Below are positions 10,746 through 21,609 of a stretch of 64,000 nucleotides of DNA, one piece after another. Both the position numbers and the translations under genes were made by a program. The notes under the pieces are model-generated. The model did not search any database. It was not told where the DNA came from and saw nothing but the letters and a program-made list of their open reading frames with translations. Position 1 is the stretch's first letter. The number at the start of each line of letters is the position of its first letter. The DNA is from Endomychus coccineus (lineage: Eukaryota; Arthropoda; Insecta; Coleoptera; Endomychidae): NCBI GenBank assembly GCA_958510875.1, contig OY294068.1:81091978-81155977 (forward strand). Reading direction: 5' to 3'.

Positions 10746-13700
10746 ATGCCTGATTCAAATGAAAATGCTAACAGATTAAAATCATTAATAAAGAAACGGG
10801 GTACTTTGAAAGCAAAATTAACTTCTTTCAGAAATTTTCTAAATATGTTTGAACCCGATCACATGTCTGAGGAGTTACAAATACGCTACAATGATATCGA
10901 AATAATTTATAGTCAATTCAATGAAATTCAAAATGATATTGAAGAATTAAACGATGACGAAGATGAGGCATTAAGTCAACGCGAAGCTTTTGAAACTCAT
11001 TATTATCAGAATCTTGGTATCGGAAAGCGTTTACTTACAAACATTCAAAGTAATATTGTTCCTGGATCTCCACCATATCAACAACGTGTGAAGTTACCTG
11101 AAATTAAAATTCCCGGCTTTGATGGACGTTTTAATGAATGGTTAAATTTTCATGATTCATTCTTTTCGTTAATACATTCAAATACTAATATTTCTAATAT
11201 CGATAAATTTCAATACCTGAAAGCAGCTTTGAGTGGAGATGCTGCTCGAGTTATTCAAGCAATATCTATCTCAGATTCTAATTATTCAATTGCTTGGAAT
11301 AAATTAATAGAAAGATTTGAAGACAGGGAAAGCATTATCATAAAACATATACAATGCCTATTTGAATTACCACCTGTAGCCAAAGAATCATCAGCGTTGT
11401 TACGTCAACTATCGGACGATATTTCAAATCAATTAGAGGCGATTAAAACTATAGATGACCCAAACAATTTAGCAAACAGGCTGCTAATTCATTTAGTTTG
11501 TCAAAAGCTAGACTATAGCACAAAGCGCGAATGGGAACGCCACATCGTTGAACAAAAAGCTCCCACCATTGAATGTCTTACAACATTTTTAGCAAATAGA
11601 GCAAAACTATTAGATAAATTGTTCAATAATAAGTCTCTAAATCATAACCTATCAAATACTGGTCGTGACAAGACCAAGTTGCCCGGTAATTCGAAACCCA
11701 ATTTCAATTATCTCGTTGCACAACAAAAGGTTTGTTCATTCTGCAAAGATGCAGAAAAACCGCATTCCATTTTTACATGCCAAAAATTTCTATCGTTGAC
11801 ATTAGAGTCGCGGACAACACAATCAAAAATTCGTAAGTTATGTCAGAATTGCTTATACCAGGGTCATGATGTGCAAAGTTGCAAATCAAGGTATTCATGC
11901 AAGATATGTCATAAAAAACATCATACATTGTTGCACAATGAAAACTTAATCACACCAATACAAATCAATCAACCATCGACGTCACAGCAAGGTAGCTCTC
12001 CTACCGTGACCCATTGTGCACATGCAATGCAAGCACAAACATTGTTATCAACCGCAATGGTTTCAATTTTTGATATCACAGGTCAGAAACATCAATGTCG
12101 AGTTCTACTTGATTCAGGCTCGCAATCAAACTTTATATCTGCTGAAACTTGTAGCCGCTTAAAGTTAGAACAAAACAAAACTTTTATTCCGGTGATAGGA
12201 ATTAACCAATCTAAATCAAATATTACTTCTAGCACTTCTATAAACTTGAAATCAAATACAAACGATTTTCAAGTTGAATTGCAATGTTTGGTCTTGCCTA
12301 AAATTACAGCACATCTACCAAGTGAACCAATTGATATTTCACATATACATATTCCCACAAACATACAGCTAGCAGATCCGACATTTTATAAGCCCGCTAA
12401 TATAGATTTATTGATAGGTGCAAATCTATTTTGGGATTTGTTATGCATAGGTCAAATTAAGATTTCTGATTCAAATTTAATATTACATAAAACAAAATTG
12501 GGCTGGATAGTCTCAGGTAGTCATGTTTTTCCTAGATATCATATTCAATGCAATTTGAGTATAAATGACAAAATTCACAATCAAATATCTAAATTTTGGG
12601 AACTTGAAAATTATCAAGAAGGCAGATCGAACTTATCACGTGAAGAGAAAATGTGCGAAAATAATTTTTCACAAACCACAAGGCGTCACAATAATGGTCA
12701 GTTTATTGTAAGCATTCCCTTCAAATCAAATGTGCAAGCCTTAGGCAACTCATATACAAATGCATTGAAACGGTTTTATGCTTTGGAACGGAAGCTCGAT
12801 AAAAATTTGGCATTAAAACAACAATATGGTGATTTCATGTCCGAATATGAAGCATTAGGCCACATGACGAATGTAACTGACCAAGACAGTCATGATCGCG
12901 GATTTTACCTGCCTCATCATGCAGTTTTTAAACAGGACAGTTCAACTACCAAGTTAAGGGTGGTTTTTGACGGTTCCGCCAAAACAACATCCGGTCTATC
13001 ATTAAACGATGTTCAAATGATAGGACCCGCGCTTCAAAATGATTTATTCAGCATTTTAGTACGCTTTAGACAGCATTCATTCATGATTAAAGCGGACATC
13101 GCAAAAATGTATAGGCAGACATTAATTGAGCCCGATCAACGCGAGTACCAGAAAATATTTTGGCGCTCGGACGCTACTCAACCTGTAAAAGTTTACAGTC
13201 TCAATACAGTGACATATGGCACCGGAAGTGCACCATATCTAGCTATAAAATCTTTAAAGCACCTAGCTGCAGAAAATCATCACACTAATTCAAAGATTAC
13301 GAATAATATTATCACTAATGATTTTTATGTTGACGATCTTTTAACTGGGGCTGAAACAGTAGAAGAGCTTACTCAAATCAAAACTAATGTGACTGATTTA
13401 CTAGCAACGGCAGGATTTGACCTAAGAAAATGGGTATCAAATACAAATTACGAGCCGATCGAAGCACAACCAGTTCACATTGTGCAATCATTACTTACGG
13501 AAAACATAACAGAATCAAAAACATTAGGCGTTCTTTGGAATAATTTGTCTGACTCACTGCAATATAAAGTACAATTGGAAAAAACAAAGCGCAATACAAA
13601 ACGTTCGATATTATCCGAAATTTCTCAACTCTTCGATCCCCTAGGTTTAATAGGTCCAACTACTATACTAGCAAAGCTGATATTACAAACCCTATGGCAA

Positions 13701-13832
13701 TTAGAGATCGGATGGGACCAATCTATTCCCATAGATCTTAACACTCAATGGTGTCAATTTAAACAAACTAAACTGATTGTGAGTATACTTTTATACTTAC
13801 AAACTGAAAATAATGTCTTCACCACGTTTTGA
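10746..13832 (+). CDS. BEL/Pao Gag-protease-reverse transcriptase polyprotein (truncated)
   Basis: One open frame of 1028 codons starting at the first ATG after the leader. Residues about 1-310 are Gag-like, with coiled-coil-like acidic N-terminus and a PGFDGRFNEWLNFHDSF segment. Cys/His zinc knuckles follow at about 328-390 (CSFCKD, CQNCLYQGH, CKICHKKHH). An aspartic protease is marked by LLDSGSQSNFI near residue 455. The RT runs from about 640, with LRVVFDGS near 735, MIKADIAKMYRQ near 780 and YVDD near 860. After LFDPLGLIGP and about 60 further residues the frame passes into non-family sequence and stops. No stop interrupts Gag to RT, so the encoded protein may still be made. RNase H and the integrase catalytic core are missing. 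Confidence 0.92.
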   Translation: MPDSNENANRLKSLIKKRGTLKAKLTSFRNFLNMFEPDHMSEELQIRYNDIEIIYSQFNEIQNDIEELNDDEDEALSQREAFETHYYQNLGIGKRLLTNIQSNIVPGSPPYQQRVKLPEIKIPGFDGRFNEWLNFHDSFFSLIHSNTNISNIDKFQYLKAALSGDAARVIQAISISDSNYSIAWNKLIERFEDRESIIIKHIQCLFELPPVAKESSALLRQLSDDISNQLEAIKTIDDPNNLANRLLIHLVCQKLDYSTKREWERHIVEQKAPTIECLTTFLANRAKLLDKLFNNKSLNHNLSNTGRDKTKLPGNSKPNFNYLVAQQKVCSFCKDAEKPHSIFTCQKFLSLTLESRTTQSKIRKLCQNCLYQGHDVQSCKSRYSCKICHKKHHTLLHNENLITPIQINQPSTSQQGSSPTVTHCAHAMQAQTLLSTAMVSIFDITGQKHQCRVLLDSGSQSNFISAETCSRLKLEQNKTFIPVIGINQSKSNITSSTSINLKSNTNDFQVELQCLVLPKITAHLPSEPIDISHIHIPTNIQLADPTFYKPANIDLLIGANLFWDLLCIGQIKISDSNLILHKTKLGWIVSGSHVFPRYHIQCNLSINDKIHNQISKFWELENYQEGRSNLSREEKMCENNFSQTTRRHNNGQFIVSIPFKSNVQALGNSYTNALKRFYALERKLDKNLALKQQYGDFMSEYEALGHMTNVTDQDSHDRGFYLPHHAVFKQDSSTTKLRVVFDGSAKTTSGLSLNDVQMIGPALQNDLFSILVRFRQHSFMIKADIAKMYRQTLIEPDQREYQKIFWRSDATQPVKVYSLNTVTYGTGSAPYLAIKSLKHLAAENHHTNSKITNNIITNDFYVDDLLTGAETVEELTQIKTNVTDLLATAGFDLRKWVSNTNYEPIEAQPVHIVQSLLTENITESKTLGVLWNNLSDSLQYKVQLEKTKRNTKRSILSEISQLFDPLGLIGPTTILAKLILQTLWQLEIGWDQSIPIDLNTQWCQFKQTKLIVSILLYLQTENNVFTTF

Positions 13833-14400
13833 ATTCAGTACTTGCTCAATTATCAAAAAATTCATAAAACATCATTTAAAACGGATAATAGGAAACGCCA
13901 ATTTAACGTTTGAAGCATTTACTACTATATTAACACAAATTGAAGCAATATTAAATTCCCGACCCATCACACCCTTGTCCAATGACCCACAAGACCTCCT
14001 TTATCTCTCTCCTGGACATTTTTTAATTGGTGACTCGCTATTATCTTCCCCACATCCTGACATCACCCACATACAGCAAAATAGGTTATCCCGATGGCAG
14101 TACATTGAGCAACTGCGTCAACACTTTTGGAAGCGGTGGAGCAAGGAATATATTTCTTCCTTGCAGCAACGAAGTAAATGGAAGACTCAACCGGAAAATG
14201 CCATGGAACTTCAAGTGGGAAACATGGTCATACTTAAAGAAGATCATCTACCACCATTACGATGGCTGACGGGTAGAGTAACGGAATTACATCCAGGAAA
14301 GGACAACAACACTAGAGTGATTTCAATAAAAACATCCAACGGCATTATTAAACGTGCAGTGTCCCGTGTGTGTTTATTACCCATCGATGATAATGTTTAA
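13813..14400 (+). pseudogene. BEL/Pao integrase C-terminal remnant (with DUF5641-like tail)
   Basis: A 195-codon frame, +1 relative to the polyprotein. From about residue 18 it encodes KHHLKRIIGNANLTFEAF, then LNSRPITPLS, LSPGHFLIGDSLL, the RLSRWQYIEQLRQHFWKRW block, and VGNMVILKED with RWLTGRV. This is the end of Pao integrase plus the basic C-terminal domain. The first residues are not integrase, and the start codon is fortuitous, so the piece begins at the deletion junction at about 13.78-13.86 kb. It lacks the D,D-35-E core. Confidence 0.85.
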
Positions 14401-14617
14401 GTGAACCCGGTCGACTGCAACAAATGATCTACAATGTATCTGGAACATACTCGTATTATTGATCTGTATATATTGTATTTGTAACATATTATTCTATGTA
14501 AATGTATATATTTGTATTATGATATAATGTCCATATGAATGTATATCCATGACCTATTGACCTTCGTGGAACTCCATTGCACTACCAGCTCATGGGTAGT
14601 ACACCCACAGATCTTTC

Positions 14618-14628
14618 AAGGGGGGGAG
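14618..14628 (+). other. Polypurine tract
   Basis: AAGGGGGGGAG lies two bases upstream of the 3' LTR, the expected plus-strand priming site. Confidence 0.8.
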
Positions 14629-14630
14629 TA

Positions 14631-15175
14631 TGTTTGTTCCAAACCAAAGACATCCTTTGAAAGATCCATAAAACTCAATTGTAAATATTCCTGTATTATA
14701 TTAGGTATCGTAATTATTTAAGTGAACCGAAATGAGCTTAATCCGTTTATAATAGGTATTTTGGAACAAAGTGATACTGGACTTTCCTGTCGTAAACACA
14801 AAGTAAGAATTCGCAGAAAGGTTGCATAGCAATAAACGATTAAGCGGAATTTTCCAATAAGACATAGAATGAACTTCTACCTCTAAATATTATACCGAAT
14901 GACAAACAACCCCATGAGGAGTGTAGTAGGGATAACTGTTTAGTTTAGAATTTCTATCAGGCTGTAATTTGTAGTATATTTCCAACTCTTGAGTTTGTAA
15001 CTTGCTTATATATTTCACCGTGATTTTTTACCAAATACAAGCAAAACTAAACAAGTCGTGTTTCATTACAAGTGGAAGAATATTCAACAATTTCAAAGTG
15101 CGATCAATGCTGTCGCATAAAACATTTCGCATCCAATCACTTTAAGGTGCGATCAACTGCTGTCGCATCTTAACA
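14631..15175 (+). repeat. BEL/Pao 3' LTR
   Basis: 545 bp, TGTTTGTTCC to CATCTTAACA. By eye it matches the 5' LTR base for base, and is followed by the CAGGT target duplication at 15176-15180. Confidence 0.95.
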
Positions 15176-15210
15176 CAGGTTGAAGATGAATTAGGATTAT
15201 TGTTGGGCAT
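15176..15210 (-). pseudogene. Start of the interrupted LINE ORF2
   Basis: The minus strand reads ATG at 15210 (MPNNNPNSSS...). It continues in frame, once the BEL element is removed, into the YYQNVRSIKNK endonuclease start at 9876. It is therefore the displaced 5' end of the ORF at 7405-9881. Confidence 0.7.
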
Positions 15211-17274
15211 ACTTAGTTTAAATTCAGTGGAATGTTGGTGTTACTCATTCACCTCATTCGGACTGGAAATTAGATTATATGCAGTATTCAATTTATTTTC
15301 ATACATGTGTAATGCAATATGTACCACCTACTGGTTCTATTAGATCAAATTGTATCAAGTAAACAATAGTACATATTTCATTACTGTTGCAATGTACTGT
15401 AAATTTCGACAAGATCAGTTTCGAGGTTTGAAAGAATCCAATTCAAGGAAAATGGAAATAAAAGAAAAATCTGTGTTTTCAAGAAAATTGGAACGAACTG
15501 AAAAGTGAGTAGGTTTAACATTTCGGTTGGTGAAACAATTTCGAAAATCTCGATAGTTTCTTCATATTCTGCGACTTATGTTTCAAGTTGCTTGTGCGAC
15601 AGCAACTTACAGTTTTCCATTTCACAGATAGATATGCGTAGGTATATTACAGCCTACCTACAGCCCTCTGCCCGGCCTACGGATCGGCAAGAGACCTGAT
15701 ACGGATATAGAGTACTCTACGAGTAAAGGAATTCAAAGAGCAGAAATCGAAAATAACAACAATAACGATTGATATATGAAATTTTTTACTTCTCTTATTT
15801 ATGTACTCAACGTTCCCAGTTCGCAAGTATATCAATAAATTATTAGAAGTATATTGTTTACATAAATATATTCCTTAAACAATATGGTAAATTCGAAATT
15901 AATTATATATAAACCTATTGATATTTATTATGATAATTGTAAGTGCCACAACATAAGGGGAGATCCATCAATCTGTTTACTGCTGTTTCCTGTCTTGCTG
16001 AACCTGCCTGCCTTATCTCAAATGTGCCACTGGAGGATGTTTCTAACACTTCTAGTGGTCCCTGAAAACCATTCTGTCAGCCTAATAAGTGTGCATAGGC
16101 CATGATGTAAAATTTGTCATGTGACCAACTCAGTCTTACTTTACTACTCGAAAAGGAGACGACTAATTTGCGAATTTTATCTGTTTTCCAGTAGAAGGAT
16201 TGGGTTCGAGTTTGATAAAAAATGATAATTGTTAGCTATTTTGATACAATAGTGCAAGAAAAAATATCGATGGTAGAAGCCGTTACTGTATGATAGTTTA
16301 TCATTATGATTAAACGAAACAACAATTATTTTGTTTCTATACCACTTTTAATGATAATATAAAAATGTTAATATAGTTTCAACACCGAAGTGCCATTATC
16401 AAACAGATACAAAATAAAACATTGAAGTAAATATGAGAAATTTTGTTAATTATAGCTTGAATGGATTTAAAGCACTTTGAACATTACATTATCTGTTATC
16501 GTAAAACTTTTAGTTTTTAAAAACTAAACTTTTGAAACATTTACAAGTTTTCACCAGTTTGAAATAATGTTCATGAACTGTGCGGTTCCTGTTACAGAAA
16601 TGGAGAAAAGTTCGAGAGTAGCAAATATTTTTTTCATCGAATAATCTAACGACTAATAGGAGATTTGGCCGTTCTAGTGAAGATGGAAACAAAACTTTCC
16701 TGGAAATACAACTCGTATTTTCAGGAACATAATTTTTCTAAATCGGAAAGTTAGCAGATATCAAACTTGGATTTCTATATCAAGAAAAATTAAAGAACAT
16801 GTATTATTTAGATTTATCCAGCTGTTGCAAATTGATTAGAATAAATGAACGGCATAAAAAAAAAAGGAATATTTGAAATTTTTGTTCTTTAATTTTGAAA
16901 TAAAGCCATCATTTTACATATCATCTTCTTCCGGCTACGTTTAGAAATCCATCTCATTGCGATATTCCAGGGTTAATCGTCTTTCTCAGATGTTTACGTT
17001 TCATTGGAACTTTTTTTGACAACAGAAAAGTTGATTGAACAAGTTTTGAAAGTTTTCTAGAAAACCAGTACAGATCCATCACGTTTTGTTACCTTGTCTT
17101 ATCAAATAATGTCGCTGTCGGAAAAATGTTAACAACATACAGTTCCAGACTTTAGAGAACGCCTAGCAGAATGGGAGTTCATAATATCTTAATATATGTC
17201 GAGCGGTGAACATCCTTTTAATAACCCTGTTTGATGAAATCATGTTTCAATTCAACTGCTACAATATATCTAGC
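15211..17274. other. Intergenic, no gene seen
   Basis: AT-rich sequence. Short frames at 15505-15699, 15884-16105 and 16510-16692 show no recognisable motif. The last 100 bp (from about 17170) repeat a block also seen at about 2165-2250. Confidence 0.4.
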
Positions 17275-18115
17275 TGTAGTCCGCCCTGTACAACGGTTAA
17301 GGCGTCGGCTTCGCCGCCGCGTTGTTATTCCCTGAGTATCAGATGTCTGTAATGTAAACGTTACCTGTCTCATTAGAGGGTTATGTGGTCTGTCATAGAC
17401 TCTGAACTGTGATAATGATCCATCAATCTATGTATCTGTCTGGCATGAAAACACGTAATTATATCAGCTGTCATAAACGTCGAAAAATATTGATCCCCTC
17501 TTTTTGGGATTGAGTTCGGAAAAATCCATTTTCAGCGGATGGCTACGTCGTATAAGAAACCTACCCGTCAAATTTTAAGAAGGTCGGCTTTATAATTTAG
17601 GAGATTTCGTGATGTGTCGGTGGTATTTGCCTTTTGTAATATATATACCCTAGCAGCTGCAGTGCGGGGGAGTCAGAAGCAGCTAATACCCGTAAAAACA
17701 GTTGAGGCGTCAGTTCCGCCGCCGCGATGTCATTCCCCTAAGTTTTAGGACTTGATTTCAAATGAGTAGAAATAGCTGGTCTTGGAAAAACGTCAAACCG
17801 TACTCTATGTATGTGAAAGTTTATTTGAATTGACAGGGATATCTATGCTATGTAGTCTGTAACGGACAATATGTGCCTGTCAATATATCAGCTGTCTATC
17901 ATGTAAAAATTACTTGTCTTATTAGCGGGTATGTATCCCTTTTATCCCGTTTGGTTTGAGTTTCGAAAAATCTTTTCTCAGCGTGTGCCTATACTTCGTA
18001 TAAGGAACATTTTATCTAGCAAGTTTGAAGTCGGTCGGCTTTATAGTTTCGGAGATTTACTGATGAGCGAGTCAATGAGTGGTATTTGTCTTTTATACAG
18101 TATCGGAAACAATTA
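17275..18115 (+). repeat. Two divergent copies of a tRNA-like, SINE-like repeat
   Basis: Copy 1 (about 17275-17645) and copy 2 (about 17685-18115) both begin with a tRNA-like GGTTAAGGCGTCGGCTTC / AGTTGAGGCGTCAGTTCC block and a CCGCCGCG core. Both share TATATCAGCTGTC and end with a GTCGGCTTTATA...GGAGATTTCGTGATG / GGAGATTTACTGATG block. That last block resembles the 3' tail shared by many RTE-type LINEs and their SINEs. A recognisable pol III B box is missing. Copies have drifted considerably. Confidence 0.55.
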
Positions 18116-18620
18116 TTCTGGGGTATAGACAGAAATCTACACGTGCAACAAGGAACGCAGTGATATGCGCCCCTCCTCTTACCCCACCCGAGGTGTACAC
18201 AGCGACTCGCACATTCTTCCGACTGGTGCTGGTAATGCTGGTATGATACTGACGTCCTACGTCCTGAGCTGACCGCCCTGAAATTGTAATGCTCTCTCAA
18301 CATATAGCAAGCTATTCTTTACGCTCTCATGAAACCACCATACCCAAGATAAATACTTTCCGATACTGTATATACAGATGCGATGTTACCTCTCCCTTGC
18401 CACACCGGCTCTCAAACTACTGAGTTAATTGTCTGCACCGCAAATGAATCCAATTAGCTCTTTATTTTTTTTCACTGTAATAATCCCTGGCATTGACAGT
18501 CTTGATTTCGTTTCTAGCGCGCGTAAATTAGGGCTGAATTAGTCATGTGACACAAGGGTCACGTGGTCAATTTGCTGGCCTGAATAGAAAATGCTATGAC
18601 AAATTAAATTATACTCATTA
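18116..18620. other. Intergenic, no gene seen
   Basis: Less AT-rich than its surroundings. A 95-codon minus-strand frame (18016-18303) is Cys- and Arg-rich but unrecognised and overlaps the SINE-like repeat. I do not call it a gene. Confidence 0.35.
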
Positions 18621-21104
18621 CAGGCCCGTAGCCAGAAATTTGGTTTGGGGGGGGCCCAAAACGTAGTAATAATTTTTTGGGGGGCAGGGGGGGCGGAAAT
18701 GGTTGATGGGTGTCTTGCAAGGATATTTGTTATTAAAGTTGGACTCATTAGGGAAAAACTGCTTTATTGTTATTAATATCATCACTGTATTTTAATTGTC
18801 AGTCACGCACATACACATCAATTGTCAAACAAAAGCGTCAATTTCAGTAGACAAAATTTAAAATTTTAACTTTCGCGATTTCTTTGCTGCCATAATCTCA
18901 AGAACCTCATTCGGATCGATACCTAAGTTTCCATGAATTGACAGTACGGCGAGTGCGCTAAGTCTTTCGTTGCTCGTTGAGTTACGTAAGTAAGTCTTGA
19001 TTCTTTTCATTGTCGAAAATGACCTTTCCACACTTGCCGTTGTGACCGGAAGAGTTGCCAAAACTGTTAATAGATATTTGATTGTTGGAAATCTGCTCTT
19101 GTCACAAAAATCCAATACTTGTAAAGCCTCGGCATCTTTCTTGAGTCCCGATAATTTCTCACACCACAACTTATACTCAGCTTTTACAGCGGATTCTGAG
19201 ACTCGATCATCAAAGTATGGCGAAAGATGATGCAAGTCATCTACTTTTTCAATTACAGCAAATCCAGGGAGAAGTATCTGTAAGCTTGATAAGATTCCCG
19301 CGTTCTCATTAAGAAATTCGTCAGACAAATTCTGAATCAGCGTATCGAGGCAACGAATAAACACAGCAAACCGAAAGTACAATTTAACAGAGTCTGTTTG
19401 ATAATTGGAACGAGTTGTTTGCTTCGACGTGAGTCTCGGAACTTTCAGCTCTATATCGAATGTATCGTTTACAAGCTTTTCAGCTGCTATAACAATTTTG
19501 CCTAACGATACTTCTGCAGTTTTTCGTTCTTCTTGAAGCATATTCACGATTTCGTGAACATGCTCTACTGCTGATGCCAAATCACGTGACTTTTCTTGCA
19601 GTTGAACTGACAAAGGAAGCGTGAAGCTGAAAAGTCTGTTACAAACCAAGAGATTGACGAGAAACTCACTTTTTGAACTGCTGCAAGTAAGCAGGCCGCA
19701 GTTTTCGAAATAGCTCAAGATTTTTTCTGAAATTTCTTCTAATCCCATGTGGATGATTTGAAACAGTTCTACAAAAGATAGTATGCTGTCATGTCGTTCG
19801 ATGAATCTTGTTTCGCAAAGACGAATAAGCCTCTTCTTTTTACTCTCCGGAACATGTTCTTGGATGAGATCTTGAAGAATTTTCGTCGCATAAGCGTGGT
19901 TTCTGAATAAGTTCACGACATCGTTCACAATCCCAAGACAATTTCGAACAGGTGGAACTGACATGGCATTTGACAATGCAAAATTCAAACGATGGCTATA
20001 ACAATGAACGTACATCATCAATGGGTACAGATTCTTCATTCTCGCCTGGATGCCATTGACATGACCAGACATGTTGCGTGCTCCATCGTAACCTTGACCA
20101 ATGCATTGTTTCATTTCGAGGCTCAACTCTTTACAACGTTTCAGGAGAGCTTCAGTTATTTTTTCAGAAGTCTGGTTGTGAATCGGTACAAATCCTACAA
20201 AATGTTCACGAATAATCAGTTTTTGCGCAAGTCACCGTCGAAGTCCAGGTATCTGAGCCATACTGACATTTGTTCAGTTCCTCATATATCCATGGTTTCA
20301 TCTCCGAGCAAGGTGAAGCATGGTGCATTATCAACTTTCTGAATAATTTTCCTAATGATAATGTCAGAACATATCTGAATAATTTCATTCTGAATATCTG
20401 GACTCATGTATTCGGCATTTTTCGGATGATTGAGAACGTGTTTTTCCAAACATACATCTCCGGAATCGATTCGAAATCGCAAAAGAGCTCGGAATTTTCC
20501 ATCATTCCGTTGTGATCTTATCAATGACAAAGGTCCACTATCGTTATCGCCTCTCAATGGCAATTCTTGCTCAGCACAAAAAATAATGGTTCTTATTATT
20601 GGTATGATAGCTGCTCTATTTTCTTTTTTTTCCTTGGCTTGCTGCTTATCCATTAGAGACATAATATCTGATCGTTTTCCTGAAGATACCTCAAGAAAAG
20701 TTTTGGCAAACTCGGCACAAGTCTTGTAATATTCTTTGTTTGCATGCTTTCTAAAATCTTCCCTCGCGTTTTTCCAATTGCTATAGCAGGGAAATTTCAA
20801 ACACCAGTAAACTGTGTGAAAACCAACACTTGTCTAGTAAAAGCGTATTTTATGTTTCACAAGCAATTTTTGATGATCGGATTCGAGATAATCGATCCAG
20901 ATCAAAAAGTAATCTTCTGTTCAAATGTTCTAACAGAGATATTATATATGTCTCACAGGCGTGAAGTTGCCATAAAAAATATGGCTTGTTATCGATAGAC
21001 ATATTTTTAAAACATGATTCACATCTTTAGGAAAATTTTAGGGTTCACGGAATTTCGGGGGGGGGGGGCGGTCCCGTCGGGCCCTACGGCTGGCTACGGG
21101 CCTG
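18621..21104 (-). mobile_element. Complete-length hAT element (ZMYM/DUF4371 type), inactivated
   Basis: Terminal inverted repeats CAGGCCCGTAGCCAG at 18621 and its complement ending at 21104. Both sides are flanked by a perfect 8-bp target duplication, ACTCATTA (18613-18620 and 21105-21112). Length 2484 bp. Poly-G tracts of 8 or more lie just inside both ends. One minus-strand transposase fills most of the element. Confidence 0.95.
18858..20800 (-). pseudogene. hAT transposase, one stop and one frameshift
   Basis: The N-terminal frame (20282-20800, 172 codons) begins after a TTF-like FHTV segment with LKFPCYSNWKNA and ends at LLGDETMDI. There a TGA at 20282-20284 replaces the codon usual before GTEQ. 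After a further +1 shift near 20220 the second frame (18858-20126, 422 codons) carries GQGYDGARNMSGH (catalytic Asp), VHCYSHRLNFALS, RLCETRFIERHDS and the C-terminal dimerisation domain TASVERSFSTMKRIKTYLRNS near residue 365. Together this is close to full length for the ZMYM-like group, which catalyses cut-and-paste transposition with 8-bp duplications. Only two lesions are visible, so inactivation is fairly recent. Confidence 0.9.
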
Positions 21105-21193
21105 ACTCATTATGTTTCTGAAGAGTTGCAATGTATACGCTATACGATGTAAATAAACCAATAGTGTCATCATCCTATTTTAAGTAATACTTC

Positions 21194-21201
21194 CTTTTGA
21201 C
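21194..21201. repeat. 8-bp target-site duplication of the second hAT (CTTTTGAC)
   Basis: CTTTTGAC flanks the element on the left here and is repeated at 22807-22814. Confidence 0.92.
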
Positions 21202-21609
21202 CAGTGGCGGAACTACAATGCGCGGGACCCCGCAACGCGGGGGGGCCCAGAGCTATAGGGGCCCAAATGCATCATGAAAAGAGTGAAACATTCTCGAAAC
21301 TGATAACCGACTTTACCAGCAAGCGCAAAAAAAAACAAACAATTCTAATACAAAACATTTTAAAACCCTTAGCAAGTATTGCAATCTCCCACATCTGTTT
21401 GTCATTACTTTGTTTTGACGCACTAACTCGACTGCCTGAAAACAAAGAAAAAGCCCCCTCTCTGACACTCTTCAGAGCACTTGTCGAAAATTGTTTGGGT
21501 AGGTTGATCAGTGACAGTGTTACGTCGCTAATTAACGCCACTATATATTATTTTATATTATTTAATTATGTATGTACTTCCCAATTTTACAACCGTCTCG
21601 TCACCGTCT

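Larger units (their letters stand above)
9882..15175 (+). mobile_element. BEL/Pao LTR retrotransposon, internally deleted, recent
   Basis: It is a 5294-bp element with 545-bp LTRs (9882-10426 and 14631-15175), flanked by CAGGT duplications. It carries a primer-binding site, a gag-protease-RT frame, an integrase C-terminal remnant and a polypurine tract. Complete BEL/Pao elements are usually nearer 6-8 kb. Here RNase H and most of the integrase are absent near 13.8 kb. It sits in opposite orientation inside a jockey-like LINE. LTRs that look identical imply recent insertion even though the copy lacks essential domains, so it was probably mobilised by proteins from a complete relative. Confidence 0.95.

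Noticed and set aside
17275..17345. A tRNA gene
   Set aside because: Only an A-box-like head is recognisable. There is no B box and no cloverleaf, and a second drifted copy follows, so it is a SINE-like repeat.
18016..18303. Cys/Arg-rich 95-codon minus-strand frame as a secreted peptide
   Set aside because: It has no signal peptide and no regular Cys spacing, and it overlaps the SINE-like repeat.
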